Made by a program: the position numbers and the translations under genes
Part shown: positions 14,983 through 24,403 of the stretch, one piece after another
Position numbering within the stretch: position 1 is the stretch's first letter
Layout: every line of letters begins with the position of its first letter
Assembly (NCBI GenBank): GCA_964486335.1
Contig: CAZAMB010000022.1
Coordinates: 1 to 51,777, forward strand
Source of the DNA: CAZAMB01 sp964486335
Lineage (GTDB): Bacteria > Planctomycetota > Phycisphaerae > UBA1845
Reading direction: 5' to 3'
DNA length: 51,777 bases
The notes under the pieces: model-generated
Databases searched by the model: none
What the model saw: only the letters and a program-made list of their open reading frames with translations
Told to the model about the DNA's origin: nothing

Positions 14983-15651
14983 ATGCAACGCAGGGCAAGC
15001 AAAACAACCAGCGCCAAGATTGATTTCGCGCCGCGCGAGGGCATGGGCCGCTGGCTGGGGCGGATTCAGCGATTGCTGCGCAACGCCCAGGCGGAATCGA
15101 TGAGCGCGCTGCTGGCCGCCGTAGATGCACGAGACTCGTACACGCGTTCGCATTCGATCACCGTTGCGATGTTCGCGGGAGAAATCGGTAAGCGCATGGG
15201 TCTGTCCGCTTCGGCCCGACGAACACTCGAGGCTTCGGCGTTGCTCCACGACATCGGGAAGATCGGCGTTCCCGATGTTATCTTGAACAAGCCGGGCCGG
15301 CTGACGGAGGCCGAGTCGAGAATCATGAAGCGGCATCCGGAGACAGCGGTGGAGATTCTGGAATCGATCGGTCCGCTGGGTGAGCATCGCCGGATCATCC
15401 TGCACCACCACGAGCGATACGACGGCGAAGGCTATCCGTGCGGACTTCGCGGCGAAGAGATTCCGCTTGGGTCGCGAATCATCGCAGTGGCGGACGCCAT
15501 CGACACGATGCTCAGCCGGAGAAGCTACAAGGCTCCGCTGCCGGTCGCGCAGGTACGCCGCGAATTGGTGGAACAGGCGGGCGTGCAGTTCGATCCGGCG
15601 GTGGTTTCGGTTGCGCTGGGCTGGCTGGATGACGGCGGACACGAATTGTAA
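14983..15651 (+). CDS. HD-GYP domain phosphodiesterase
   Basis: 222 residues. Nearly the whole protein is an HD-GYP domain, the class that hydrolyses cyclic di-GMP or related cyclic dinucleotides. Visible are SYTRSHSITV, the metal-binding HD in ALLHDIGKIGVPD (89-90), RHPETAVEIL, HHHERYDGEGYP (141-152) with the GYP signature, and GSRIIAVADAIDTM. There is no receiver or PAS domain, only about 30 basic N-terminal residues, so regulation must come from elsewhere. Cyclic di-GMP turnover would fit a motile bacterium, but the flagellar cluster is 25 kb away. The ribosome site is weak. Confidence 0.88.
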   Translation: MQRRASKTTSAKIDFAPREGMGRWLGRIQRLLRNAQAESMSALLAAVDARDSYTRSHSITVAMFAGEIGKRMGLSASARRTLEASALLHDIGKIGVPDVILNKPGRLTEAESRIMKRHPETAVEILESIGPLGEHRRIILHHHERYDGEGYPCGLRGEEIPLGSRIIAVADAIDTMLSRRSYKAPLPVAQVRRELVEQAGVQFDPAVVSVALGWLDDGGHEL

Positions 15652-15703
15652 CTTCGACGACCTCTTCCCATTCGAAAATCCAAGCGTCCCTTCCTTATTA
15701 GGC

Positions 15704-15732
15704 TTGATTTCGCGACATTGTTGTATTATAAT
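15704..15732 (+). promoter_or_regulatory. Sigma-70-type promoter of the toxin-antitoxin-like pair
   Basis: TTGATT, exactly 17 bases, TATAAT (consensus -10). It starts 55 bases before the ATG at 15759. Confidence 0.75.
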
Positions 15733-15739
15733 ACTACAA
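15718..15739. promoter_or_regulatory. Palindromic operator over the -10 box
   Basis: Arms TTGTTGTATTA and TAATACTACAA are inverted repeats with one mismatch in 11, centred on the TATAAT. The placement is typical of an autorepression site bound by an HTH antitoxin, here probably the XRE protein encoded at 16019. Confidence 0.7.
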
Positions 15740-15758
15740 GAGTGGTGGCGGGAAGCCG

Positions 15759-16022
15759 ATGACATGGAAGGCGATCATCTGGGACTTGGATGACGACCCC
15801 GACGGCAACGTCATGCACTGCGCCAGGCACGGTGTCACGAAAGAGGAGGTCGAGGAGGCGATGCAAAACGTGATCGACACGGACGTGAGCAGAACGACCA
15901 GGCGTCCCCTGGTTTTCGGCATGACGAGGTCGAAACGACACATCCTGGTGGTCTACGAAGAAACAAGGGAGGGGATCTATCCAATCACCGCCTACGAAGT
16001 CCCGAGGAAACGAGGAAGATGA
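15759..16022 (+). CDS. Putative BrnT-like toxin
   Basis: 87 residues. The order WDLDDDPDGNVMHCARHGVTKEEVEE, then LVFGMTRSKRHILVVY, then ITAYEV resembles the BrnT / RelE-like ribonuclease toxin family, though the match is distant and catalytic residues cannot be fixed by eye. It is the first gene of a pair: its stop overlaps the ATG of an XRE gene (ATGA at 16019-16022). Toxin-first order with a downstream HTH antitoxin is known for BrnTA and HigBA. Consensus promoter and operator lie upstream. The reduced GC of the promoter suggests a mobile module (inference). Confidence 0.65.
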   Translation: MTWKAIIWDLDDDPDGNVMHCARHGVTKEEVEEAMQNVIDTDVSRTTRRPLVFGMTRSKRHILVVYEETREGIYPITAYEVPRKRGR

Positions 16023-16366
16023 AACGAATCGTTCGCAAGAGGCGATTGTCGGCCGGCAAGGCGGTCCAATACTCCTCGATTCGAGGAAGGATCGCCTCGG
16101 AGCTTCCGGACATTCTGGATCGGCATCGTGATCGCATGGAAATCAGAGAGCAGTTGCGGGCGTTGTTCTCGCGACTCAAATCCGAAAGAGAGTTGAAGGG
16201 CCTAAGTCTCGCTGATCTGACGGAACTGACCGGAATGGATCGCTCCGCGCTGTCAAAACTTGAGACGGGGCAACGGTTCAACCCTACTATCGACACGCTT
16301 GCACGATACGCCGAAGCCGTGGGTAAGCATCTCGTGGTGACGTTGAATGACGCGACCGTGCGATGA
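16019..16366 (+). CDS. XRE-family HTH protein, putative antitoxin
   Basis: 115 residues. The C-terminal half is a Cro/C1-type helix-turn-helix: LKSERELKGLSLADLTELTGMDRSALSKLETGQRFNPTID is the usual run of five helices (about residues 55-95), followed by TLARYAEAVGKHLVVTL. The N-terminal 45 residues are basic and probably contact the partner toxin (inference). The ATG overlaps the toxin stop, so translation is coupled. The palindrome over the upstream -10 box is the likely binding site. An ordinary repressor without toxin partner remains possible. Confidence 0.75.
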   Translation: MKRIVRKRRLSAGKAVQYSSIRGRIASELPDILDRHRDRMEIREQLRALFSRLKSERELKGLSLADLTELTGMDRSALSKLETGQRFNPTIDTLARYAEAVGKHLVVTLNDATVR

Positions 16367-16389
16367 AATGCTGACCGCGCATCGTTGAA

Positions 16390-17919
16390 TCACGCCCCCT
16401 GAAGACTGAGACAGAAATCGATACGGGTCAGCGTGTGGTCTTGGCCAAGCATCGCCAGTGTTTCGCCGATCGCGGGGCTGACGGTCGTTCCGGAGACGGC
16501 GACGCGGAGCGGCTGGGCGATGTTTCCCATTCCGGTGTTCAAATCAGAACAGGCCTGCTGAAGCAAGGAGTCGATTCCAGCGGGCGACCAATCGGTCGCG
16601 GCGGCCAGTCGCGGCTTAACAGACTCGAGCACAGCGTAGCCGGTCCCATCATTTCGGGCGAGAACCTTCTTGACGGCGGCCGGATCGAAGACAATCTGAT
16701 CGTCGGCCACAAAGAGGAACCCCGCCTTGGCGGTCACATCGGCAAATGTCCTGAACCCGGCGCAAATACGCAGTACATGGGCGAGTTGATCGTCCGATGC
16801 GGCGCGCATGGCCGGTGGGATATCCGAACCGACGTCGAGAAAACCTCGGAAGGCCTCGAGCAGTCGATCGCCCGGAAGGCGCGTGGCCCAGGTCGTATTG
16901 AAGGACAAGAGTTTTTCACGATCGAACTTCGCGTTGGTCTTTCCGACGCGATCCACGGAAAAGCTTTCGGTCAGCTCTTGCAGCGTGAATGATTCGCGGT
17001 CGTCACCGGGGGACCAACCCAGCAGCGCGATGAAGTTGATGACGGCTTCGGGAAGGTATCCGGCGACGCGGAAGTCGTGGACTTCGATTTCGGGGGGCCT
17101 TCGTCCCGCGGCGATCGCCTTTTCCTTGTCGCGCTTGCTCATCTTGCTTCCGTCCATGTTAAAGATGACGGGAAGATGGGCGTAGCGCGGCGTGGCAAAG
17201 CCCAGGGCGCGCTGGATGGCGATGTGCTTTGGCGTGTTCATCAGGTGCTCCTGGCCGCGAAGCACGTGGGTAATCTTCATCAGCTCGTCGTCGACCACAC
17301 AGGCGAAGTGATAGGTCGGAAAGCCGTCGCTTTTCTGGATGACGAAGTCCTCGTTTTGCTCGGCGGGAAGGATCACATCGCCGAGAATGTCATCCACGAC
17401 GACGATGTCCTCGCCGGGCATTTTCAAGCGAATCACGACGGATTGCCCGGCGGCGCGAGCGGCCTGGCCCGCGGCCATGGACGGGATCGGATCGGGTCGA
17501 ACATAGCTGACGGCCCGTCTGTCGCGTTTGGCGGACTCGCGCATGGCGGCGAGTTGTTCGGTTGTTTCCATGGCGTAATAGGCATGCCCCGACTCGAGGA
17601 GAGTTTGCAAATGGCGGTTGTAGATATCCAGGCGCCGACTCTGAAAATAGGGTCCGAAATCGCCGCCGACCTCGGGACCTTCGTCCCAGTTCAGACCAAG
17701 CCAGCAGAGGTCATCGAGTATCTTTTGCACCGAATCGTCGACGTTTCGGGATTGATCGGTGTCTTCGATGCGAAGGAGGAACCTGCCGCCGGCTTTGCGG
17801 GAAACGAGCCAGTTGAAGAGCACGGTTCGTGCTCCGCCGATGTGCAGGTACCCTGTCGGAGAGGGTGCGAATCGAACTCGAACACAATCGTTCACAAGCT
17901 TCTGTCCCTGATGAATCAC
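16390..17919 (-). CDS. gltX: Glutamyl-tRNA synthetase
   Basis: 509 residues, normal length. A class I synthetase charging tRNA-Glu (possibly also tRNA-Gln if no GlnRS exists). Motifs: VRVRFAPSPTGYLHIGGARTAL-type start with the HIGH equivalent HIGG (26-29), RIEDTD, the KMSKS equivalent KMSKR in FNMDGSKMSKRDK, and a C-terminal anticodon-binding domain. ATG at 17919 gives eight residues before the conserved start; a GTG at 17895 with AGGGA upstream is an alternative. It converges on the XRE gene (23 bases between stops) and follows pssA on the same strand. Confidence 0.96.
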   Translation of the reverse strand: MIHQGQKLVNDCVRVRFAPSPTGYLHIGGARTVLFNWLVSRKAGGRFLLRIEDTDQSRNVDDSVQKILDDLCWLGLNWDEGPEVGGDFGPYFQSRRLDIYNRHLQTLLESGHAYYAMETTEQLAAMRESAKRDRRAVSYVRPDPIPSMAAGQAARAAGQSVVIRLKMPGEDIVVVDDILGDVILPAEQNEDFVIQKSDGFPTYHFACVVDDELMKITHVLRGQEHLMNTPKHIAIQRALGFATPRYAHLPVIFNMDGSKMSKRDKEKAIAAGRRPPEIEVHDFRVAGYLPEAVINFIALLGWSPGDDRESFTLQELTESFSVDRVGKTNAKFDREKLLSFNTTWATRLPGDRLLEAFRGFLDVGSDIPPAMRAASDDQLAHVLRICAGFRTFADVTAKAGFLFVADDQIVFDPAAVKKVLARNDGTGYAVLESVKPRLAAATDWSPAGIDSLLQQACSDLNTGMGNIAQPLRVAVSGTTVSPAIGETLAMLGQDHTLTRIDFCLSLQGA

Positions 17920-17928
17920 TGAGCATTG

Positions 17929-18909
17929 TCAACCGACGCGGTTTCTGGATTCCGGTTGGTTGCCGCTCGCCATCGCAGCACCGCTGCTTTGCCCCGATCC
18001 AATCGCCGAGCCGCGAGCCTTGCGGATGAGATAGGATACCGGTCCGCTCAGGCCGTACCACAAGGTGATCACCAGGAGAGTCGGAGCTTTGTAGGAAATA
18101 AAGACCGCCAAAACGAGAAGGACGATCAGAATCTGTTCGAACGGCTGTCTACCGAGAAGGTAGGCGCGATGAAACCGCTTGTAGGGGATTCGACTGACCA
18201 TGAGGAACGCAATGGCAGCGGCGATCGCGGGCGTGGCGTGAACCAGGATGTTTCGCGCCATCGGGAAAATCTGCTGATCCTGAAACAGAATGAGGGCGAC
18301 GAGAATGCTCGCCGCGCCGGGGCTGGGCAAGCCTCGAAAGACGCGATGGTCGAAATCGGCTTCGGCGTGCTCGACGTTGAATCGAGCCAAGCGGACGGCG
18401 GTGAAGGCGACGTACAGCGCCGCCGCGGCCCAGGTGAGTCGGCCGAGTACATGATCGCTGATGGGCGAGGGCATGATGGAATCGCCGGCGAGTTCCTTGG
18501 TCATGAAGGCGACCATGAGGGTGGCCGGAGCGACGCCGAACGTCACGACATCGGCGAGCGAATCGAGCTGTCCGCCGAACGTGGTGGTGCTTCGCGTGAC
18601 GCGGGCGATCAACCCATCGAATGCATCGAGGATCATTCCGAACAGGATCAGGATCGCCCCGACGGCGAGATAGGAAGTAAACATCGCCTCAAAGGCCTTG
18701 AACTTCGGCGGCAAGGAGGCGAACTGGGCGGGCGTAACCCCCGCGCCGAAGTCGTACATGTCACGAAGTGCAAAATGAATGGCGGCAAAACCGCAAATCA
18801 GATTGCCGAGGGTCATCAGGGTCGGGACCATGGCAAGGGATCGGAGTCGCCGCCGGCGCGGGCGATGATCGGAATCACGGCGAGAGGCGTTGGCGACCAG
18901 TTTGGGCAT
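17929..18909 (-). CDS. pssA: CDP-diacylglycerol--serine O-phosphatidyltransferase
   Basis: 326 residues, inner membrane. It makes phosphatidylserine from CDP-diacylglycerol and serine. The CDP-alcohol phosphotransferase signature is complete: D98-G99, A102-R103, G112, D116, D120 (DGLIAR then FGGQLDSLAD). About seven hydrophobic segments follow the basic N-terminus, and the start VPTLMTLGNLICGFAAI is typical of PssA. The C-terminal 25 residues are low complexity. It lies 31 bases after psd, the enzyme for the next step, so the pair probably forms the phosphatidylethanolamine operon. Confidence 0.93.
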   Translation of the reverse strand: MPKLVANASRRDSDHRPRRRRLRSLAMVPTLMTLGNLICGFAAIHFALRDMYDFGAGVTPAQFASLPPKFKAFEAMFTSYLAVGAILILFGMILDAFDGLIARVTRSTTTFGGQLDSLADVVTFGVAPATLMVAFMTKELAGDSIMPSPISDHVLGRLTWAAAALYVAFTAVRLARFNVEHAEADFDHRVFRGLPSPGAASILVALILFQDQQIFPMARNILVHATPAIAAAIAFLMVSRIPYKRFHRAYLLGRQPFEQILIVLLVLAVFISYKAPTLLVITLWYGLSGPVSYLIRKARGSAIGSGQSSGAAMASGNQPESRNRVG

Positions 18910-18940
18910 AATGCTCGGCTTTCGCGTGTAGGTACAATCC

Positions 18941-19672
18941 TCAGGCTTCCGCAGGCTGGGTCGATCGACGACCTCCCCCGCCGGAGGCCTTTTCCGTTCT
19001 CGTCCGCTGACCGGCCGGATCGTCGATCGGCTGGCGCGCCATCAGCGTCAGGCCGGCCTTCACCTTGTCGCCGACCCCCACACATATTTCGGTCGCTTCG
19101 CGGCGAGGAATAATCAACTCGGTGCGCGACCCAAACTTAATGAGCCCAAAGCGCTGCCCGATTTCGAGGCGTCCGTTGGCTTTGACGTTGCAGATGATCC
19201 TGCGGGCGACGAGACCGGCCACCTGTCGCACCTCGACCGGGCCCGGCATCGGGCCATCGGGGTCGATGAGCACAGTATTGGATTCGTTTCGCTTGCCGGA
19301 TTCCGGATGCCGGGCGTCGAGAAACTCCCCGGCTCGGTAAGAGAGCGACCGGACCCGACCGGCGACCGGAGAACGATTGATGTGGACGTTGAATAAGCTC
19401 AGGAAGATCCCAATCCTCGTGACCGGTCCCGCGATCAGCGGATGATCCTCCAAGTCGACGATTTCGGTTACGGTGCCGTCCGCAGGGGAGCACAGTTCGT
19501 CGGCGCGAAATACGCCTTTGCGGGGCGGGTCACGAAAGAAAGCCAATACCCAAAACCAAAAGACTGTGGGAATGATCGCAAGCGGCCAAAACAGCCACAC
19601 GGCTCCAGCGGCCAGGCCGCCCAGCACAACGGTAGCGAGCAGGATTTCCCGAAGTCCTTCCCTGGCGATCAT
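18941..19672 (-). CDS. psd: Phosphatidylserine decarboxylase, short type
   Basis: 243 residues, the compact form of the enzyme. It converts phosphatidylserine to phosphatidylethanolamine with a pyruvoyl group made by self-cleavage. The cleavage site is the GS pair in LIKFGSRTEL (181-182). Other conserved parts: SPADGTV (62-68) and NVHINRSPVAG (95-105). Two hydrophobic N-terminal segments suggest membrane association. ATG 19672 was chosen because homology begins there; an in-frame start at 19789 adds a basic, non-conserved stretch. It is upstream of pssA in one minus-strand unit. Confidence 0.92.
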   Translation of the reverse strand: MIAREGLREILLATVVLGGLAAGAVWLFWPLAIIPTVFWFWVLAFFRDPPRKGVFRADELCSPADGTVTEIVDLEDHPLIAGPVTRIGIFLSLFNVHINRSPVAGRVRSLSYRAGEFLDARHPESGKRNESNTVLIDPDGPMPGPVEVRQVAGLVARRIICNVKANGRLEIGQRFGLIKFGSRTELIIPRREATEICVGVGDKVKAGLTLMARQPIDDPAGQRTRTEKASGGGGRRSTQPAEA

Positions 19673-19953
19673 CAGTCCGGTTTCCCTTAAGGTCCGTTTC
19701 CCGCGAATCTTACCTGCCGGGGTGGAAAACGCACGCCATCCCCGAGGACTTCGATTCCTGATGGAGCGCCCCCGCAAGAAATGCTCCAAACCGACTTTTC
19801 AGCAGAGCCACACAAATAATGCCGTCTCATTGGCGAATCCAGAGTTGGTGATAGTGCCTTTGGGGTCGACCTGAGCGGGATTCTGGGTCGGCGGCGCACA
19901 ATGCGGTATCCTGTTCAGGGGTCCCTGCCCCTTTCAGCGGAGCGCTTTCAGTT

Positions 19954-21543
19954 ATGTTCGGCCAACTCCTATTCGTGCGGATTCGAGCGGCGGAAAAGGC
20001 CCTACGCGAAGGTCGGCTGGACGAGGCGTTCCGCCTGGCGATGGCGTCGGACTTGCGGGACCATCGGCGCGGACAGGCTGTTTTGGCCGGGCTCGCGGAA
20101 AAGTTTCTTGCCCGCGCCCGAGAACATTACCGAGCCGACCGGTTTTCTGAAGCGTTGCTGGACCTCGACCGAGCGGATGCCGGGGGCGGACTGAAGGATG
20201 AGATCGCCGAGCTTCGAAAATATGTGCAATCGGTCGCGGTGGAGCATTTCCGAAAGGACGACTCACGACGCCGTCGCGTGGATGACGCGGTGCGGCGGAT
20301 CGAAGACGGGTCACTTGCGGCCGGTCGCAAGCTTTTGGAACAAGCCAGCCATGGTGATACGGCGGCGGCTCGCGTTCGACAGGTTGCTGACAAGAAATCG
20401 ATGGAGATCGGCGACATCATCGGGCAGGCCGAACGATTGATCGCAATGGGACAATGGGCGGGAGCAGCCGACCGGGTGCGACGTGCAAAGTCGATTGATG
20501 CGCACGCCGCTGACGTGATTCGACTGGAAGCGGAACTCTGCGAAAAGGTGCTGGGCAGCGCACGTGGGACACTGATTCAAGGTTATCCGGCACGAGCGGC
20601 CGATGAACTGGCGTGTCTTGGCGAACTTGGAAAAAAACTGCCGGCAAGGCAGGAATTGGTGGACGTTCTGGCCCTGACGAGCGAGGCAGGCGATCATGCC
20701 CGGGCGGGCCGATTCGGAGAAGCCAAACGGTGCGCGATGAGCGCGGCGCGTCGGATTTCCGGCGCGAACTGGATCAACGAGGCCGTCGAGCAATTGCGAA
20801 TGCTTGAGGAAGTCGCGGCAGCCCTTGCCGCCGGACCGCTTGGGGAGCGTTTGCGCGGCGGCAACGGAGGTCGAAGCATCAATATGCCTGACCCCGGCGT
20901 TGGTCGGGTGTCCCTGGATGAAACCGTGGCCATCCCGCACCGCATTGCATCGGGTGGACCGGCGACGGATCGGCTGCTTCTCCTGGTGGATGGCGGAGGG
21001 AGTTTCCTGCTCATTCGCGGCGGTGGAGCGACGATTGGGCGCGCCGCGACCGAGCATCCGGCCGACGTGCCGATATTCAGCGACGTGGCCGAGCGGCATG
21101 TGAATATTCAACGCGTGGATGAGGACTATTTCGCGTTTGCGACGAAGGAAATCGAAGTCGGCGATCGACCGACGCAGCACACGCTGCTTCGCGACGGCGA
21201 TCGGGTGGTGCTTGGCAAGAAGGCGAAGTTTCTGTTTCGCATTCCCAGCCGTCGCAGCGCGACCGCGGTTCTGGAATTGAGCGACACGACGAAGATGCCG
21301 CACGACGTGCGGCGGGTCGTTCTTCTTCGACATGCGGCCACAATCGGATGCGGTCCGACGGCACATATCCCCTGTCGACACGCGGGTGTTCCGCTGGTGT
21401 TGTTTGAGCGAAACGGCGACCTCTGGGTGCGCCGGCAAAGCGACGGCCATGTGGACAATGAGGCCAAGGTGTTGACCGTCGGTCAGTCGATCGAAATCGG
21501 CGGCGTGGGCATGGTGGTGAAGCCGTGGGTGATGAAGGGATGA
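19954..21543 (+). CDS. TPR-like protein with two degenerate FHA domains
   Basis: 529 residues. Residues 1-295 are alpha-helical with TPR-like units (ALREGRLDEAFRLAMA, HYRADRFSEALLDLDRA, HARAGRFGEAKRCAMSA). Residues about 350-432 resemble an FHA domain, which binds phosphothreonine: FLLIRGGGATIGRA, then SDVAERHVNI in place of the usual SRxHA, then LLRDGDRVVLG. Residues about 455-525 look like a second copy (VVLLRHAATIGCGPTAHIPC ... VLTVGQSIEIGGVGMVV). The Ser of the SRxH motif is replaced in the first copy, so phosphopeptide binding is uncertain. A Ser/Thr kinase gene follows after 218 bases on the same strand; this protein may be its substrate or scaffold (inference). Confidence 0.7.
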   Translation: MFGQLLFVRIRAAEKALREGRLDEAFRLAMASDLRDHRRGQAVLAGLAEKFLARAREHYRADRFSEALLDLDRADAGGGLKDEIAELRKYVQSVAVEHFRKDDSRRRRVDDAVRRIEDGSLAAGRKLLEQASHGDTAAARVRQVADKKSMEIGDIIGQAERLIAMGQWAGAADRVRRAKSIDAHAADVIRLEAELCEKVLGSARGTLIQGYPARAADELACLGELGKKLPARQELVDVLALTSEAGDHARAGRFGEAKRCAMSAARRISGANWINEAVEQLRMLEEVAAALAAGPLGERLRGGNGGRSINMPDPGVGRVSLDETVAIPHRIASGGPATDRLLLLVDGGGSFLLIRGGGATIGRAATEHPADVPIFSDVAERHVNIQRVDEDYFAFATKEIEVGDRPTQHTLLRDGDRVVLGKKAKFLFRIPSRRSATAVLELSDTTKMPHDVRRVVLLRHAATIGCGPTAHIPCRHAGVPLVLFERNGDLWVRRQSDGHVDNEAKVLTVGQSIEIGGVGMVVKPWVMKG

Positions 21544-21761
21544 TTCTGGATTGGCGATGGTTGATTGTCGATCGAACGAGTCTCTCGTGCACGCTGTCAA
21601 CCAATACAAGGAAACGGCTGTCAGCATTCGATCGACAGCCAGACGGACGAGGCATTGGTATCAACCTGAAATGAGTCGAGAACGGCGAATATGATTCGGT
21701 TGGTGTCGAATCAATCGACAAGCGAAACTCGGCTATCGACAATGCGTTAAGGGCGACGACC

Positions 21762-24320
21762 ATGGCGTATACATTCAAACACGGCGATCGACCGCTCGAC
21801 GATTACACGGTCCAACGGGCCATCGGGCGTGGCGGATTCGGCGAAGTCTATTACGCCATGAGCGACGGCGGTCGCGAGGTGGCGCTGAAGTACCTGAAAG
21901 AGAATCCGGCGATCGAATTACGCGGCGTCAGTCATTGCATCAATCTGAAAAGCCCGCATTTGGTGGCGATCTTCGACGTGAAAAAGAACGCCGACGGCGA
22001 GTACTTCGTCATCATGGAGTATTGCAGCGGGCCTTCGCTTCGCGACTTGATGATCGCGGAGCCGAAGGGATTTTCTGCGGAAAAGGCGGCCTTTTTCACG
22101 CGCGAGATCGCCAAGGGTTTGTCCTATCTGCACGATCGCGGAATCGTGCACCGCGACCTGAAGCCCGGCAACATTTTCTTTGACGACGGATACGTCAAGA
22201 TCGGCGATTACGGTTTGAGCAAGTTCATTTCCGTTTCGCGACACAGCGCCCAGACGTCGAGCGTCGGCACGGTTCACTATATGGCGCCGGAAATCGGCAG
22301 CGGCAACTATTCGCGGGGCGTCGACATCTATGCCCTCGGCGTGATGCTCTACGAGATGCTGCTCGGCAAGGTTCCGTTCGAGGGATCGACGATGGCCGAG
22401 GTGCTGATGAAGCACTTGACTGTTCAGCCAGAACTGGACGAACTCCCCGGCGCCTTCGGGCATGTGATCCGCAAGGCCCTTCAAAAGGACCCGAACGATC
22501 GTTACCAGACGGCGGAGGAGATGCTGGATGACCTGCTTTCGGGCGAGGAGATTCAGCGGAGTCTGGCCGGCTTCAGCACGAAGAGCCTGGAAGGCGCGGT
22601 GCGGATCGGCGGGCGAGATCGGGCCGATTCTCCGATTCCGTCGCCCAATCCCGCGCCGCGCGGATTTGTTTTTCAAGCGGATATCGGGCGGGGCCAAACT
22701 CCTGGAGCCATCGGAGAGGGAAGTGAACTGACGATGCGTCTGGCGAAAAAGATGGACCGCATTTCGCGGAAGATCGACCGCAAGATGGCGAAACTGGCGG
22801 GCACCGTCAACGTGGAGGGAAAATCCGCCGATCGATCTCCGTCCGAGAACGGGAAACCCGCGGGCATTCCATGGGCCCAGCCCGCGCCGTCGCGCGGCGA
22901 GCGTCGCAAGCGCTTTGTGCTTGTCGGCTTACTGCTGGTGGCGCTATCGGTCGGATATGGGTTGATCGTGGGCGGAACAGCCAAGGGGCGCAACGCCGAC
23001 GAGCTTGGAGCTTCGGCCGGAATGTTGGTGGCGGCACTCTACTTCAGCGTGATCCTCGGTCGCGGACTGGTTCGGTGGTTCGGTGTGGATCATGGTCCGG
23101 GGTGGGCGGAAAGGCTCGTTCGAGCGATTTCCGCCACGCCGCTGCTGGCCGTGGGATGTGCCCCGCTGTTCGACATGGGTACAGGATTTTCGATGTGGCT
23201 CGGATTGATCGCGCTGGCGGCGTTCGGCAAGTTCGAACGCGACAGCGAAGGCGGGACCGATGGCGAGATTGAAATGGGCGCGCTGTTCACCTCAGCGATT
23301 TTCGCAATGATCCTGACCACGGTTGCGAGCGTCGTGCTCGGAAGCAAAGTGCAGAGTTTCATGTTCATCAGCGCCGGAATCGCCGCTGCGGCCACGCTTG
23401 TCTTGCAGGCCGGGGCGTGGTGGAACGTGCGTCATCGGTATCTTGCGGCTGCCGGAGCGAAGCATGAGGACGACGGACGGCCGCGCGGCGGACCCGGACT
23501 GGCGCCGAGGTCGGCGGACCTCATGCCCGCTCCCCCACCGATTCCGCCGCATGTTCAAATGGCGATAAACGCTGCCGACGCCGCGCAAGCCCAATGGTGG
23601 AAGTCCTGGGAATCCGGGTCGAGCGTGCCGCCGACCAATCCTCAATCGGCGTTGCATCCGCTTGCGCGGTCGATGTTCGTGCGGATGTTCTGGAGTCTCA
23701 TCGCATTTGCTCTCATGGGCGGGACGATCGTGACGTTTGTCTATCCGCTCGTGGAATCCAACGCTGCGTATCACGACGTCACGCTGGCCGTCATCATGTG
23801 CACGGGGTGTGCGGCGTTCATGATCTTCGCCATTCGTAAGGCGACTCCGACCAAGCGACCGGGATTCTGGCGAGATACGATTCGACCGTTTTTGATCTCT
23901 GTGAGCATGTTCGGCATCGGCGCGACCACGACCGCGATTGCCCGCGAATGGAATCACGGGAGCGCGTGCGAGTTGGAAAGTGAGGCCCATTCGATCGTCG
24001 TCGTCGAAGCGGACAGGATCCGGAGTGAGGTTCGGGCGGCGATGGGCAAGGTGATGGCGGAGATTCCCGAACCGATTCGTCCGCTCGTTCCCCCGGTTCA
24101 CGCCGCGGGATGGGAAGACGATGGGCAAGACCGATGTCTGTGCGACGGCGATCGGGTCGCACTGATCGCGGGACTGACCATGTCATCGCTGATGTTTCTC
24201 GGACTGACGCTGCTGACCGGCGGCAAACCGCGTCGGCCGCACGTCCCCAAGCCGTTCCTGCGCGGTTCCGAGAGTGTCGACTCGCCGAGCGCCGAAGTCG
24301 CGGCACAGGGGCGTTCATGA
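21762..24320 (+). CDS. Polytopic transmembrane Ser/Thr protein kinase
   Basis: 852 residues. Kinase domain at about 15-265: glycine loop GRGGFGEVY (22-30), ATP lysine in VALKYLK (K43), catalytic HRDLKPGN (130-137), metal site DYG (149-151) instead of DFG, APE (175-177). The C-helix region is short. A linker with a basic helical stretch (KKMDRISRKIDRKMAKLAG) leads to roughly eight to ten membrane helices between residue 385 and 830. Eukaryote-like kinases with one helix are common; this many helices suggests a membrane sensor or transporter-like part of unknown type. Loop segments contain several Cys and His (DRCLCDGD). FHA-like and ECF sigma genes flank it. Confidence 0.88.
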   Translation: MAYTFKHGDRPLDDYTVQRAIGRGGFGEVYYAMSDGGREVALKYLKENPAIELRGVSHCINLKSPHLVAIFDVKKNADGEYFVIMEYCSGPSLRDLMIAEPKGFSAEKAAFFTREIAKGLSYLHDRGIVHRDLKPGNIFFDDGYVKIGDYGLSKFISVSRHSAQTSSVGTVHYMAPEIGSGNYSRGVDIYALGVMLYEMLLGKVPFEGSTMAEVLMKHLTVQPELDELPGAFGHVIRKALQKDPNDRYQTAEEMLDDLLSGEEIQRSLAGFSTKSLEGAVRIGGRDRADSPIPSPNPAPRGFVFQADIGRGQTPGAIGEGSELTMRLAKKMDRISRKIDRKMAKLAGTVNVEGKSADRSPSENGKPAGIPWAQPAPSRGERRKRFVLVGLLLVALSVGYGLIVGGTAKGRNADELGASAGMLVAALYFSVILGRGLVRWFGVDHGPGWAERLVRAISATPLLAVGCAPLFDMGTGFSMWLGLIALAAFGKFERDSEGGTDGEIEMGALFTSAIFAMILTTVASVVLGSKVQSFMFISAGIAAAATLVLQAGAWWNVRHRYLAAAGAKHEDDGRPRGGPGLAPRSADLMPAPPPIPPHVQMAINAADAAQAQWWKSWESGSSVPPTNPQSALHPLARSMFVRMFWSLIAFALMGGTIVTFVYPLVESNAAYHDVTLAVIMCTGCAAFMIFAIRKATPTKRPGFWRDTIRPFLISVSMFGIGATTTAIAREWNHGSACELESEAHSIVVVEADRIRSEVRAAMGKVMAEIPEPIRPLVPPVHAAGWEDDGQDRCLCDGDRVALIAGLTMSSLMFLGLTLLTGGKPRRPHVPKPFLRGSESVDSPSAEVAAQGRS

Positions 24321-24403
24321 GTCTTCCTAACAATTCCTGACGAAGTTCGCCCGTCGCCCGCCTCGGCACATTTGCTACAATGGGGCCCAGGCGGCCGATC
24401 GCG

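Noticed and set aside
17926..19113. 395-codon plus-strand frame antisense to pssA and psd
   Set aside because: The minus strand carries a complete CDP-alcohol phosphotransferase signature and a Psd cleavage site. The plus-strand frame is Gly/Glu/Arg-rich shadow sequence.
21616..21640. GGCTGTC / GACAGCC inverted repeat upstream of the kinase gene
   Set aside because: Seven-bp arms with an 11-base loop, no promoter nearby and no second copy; it may occur by chance.
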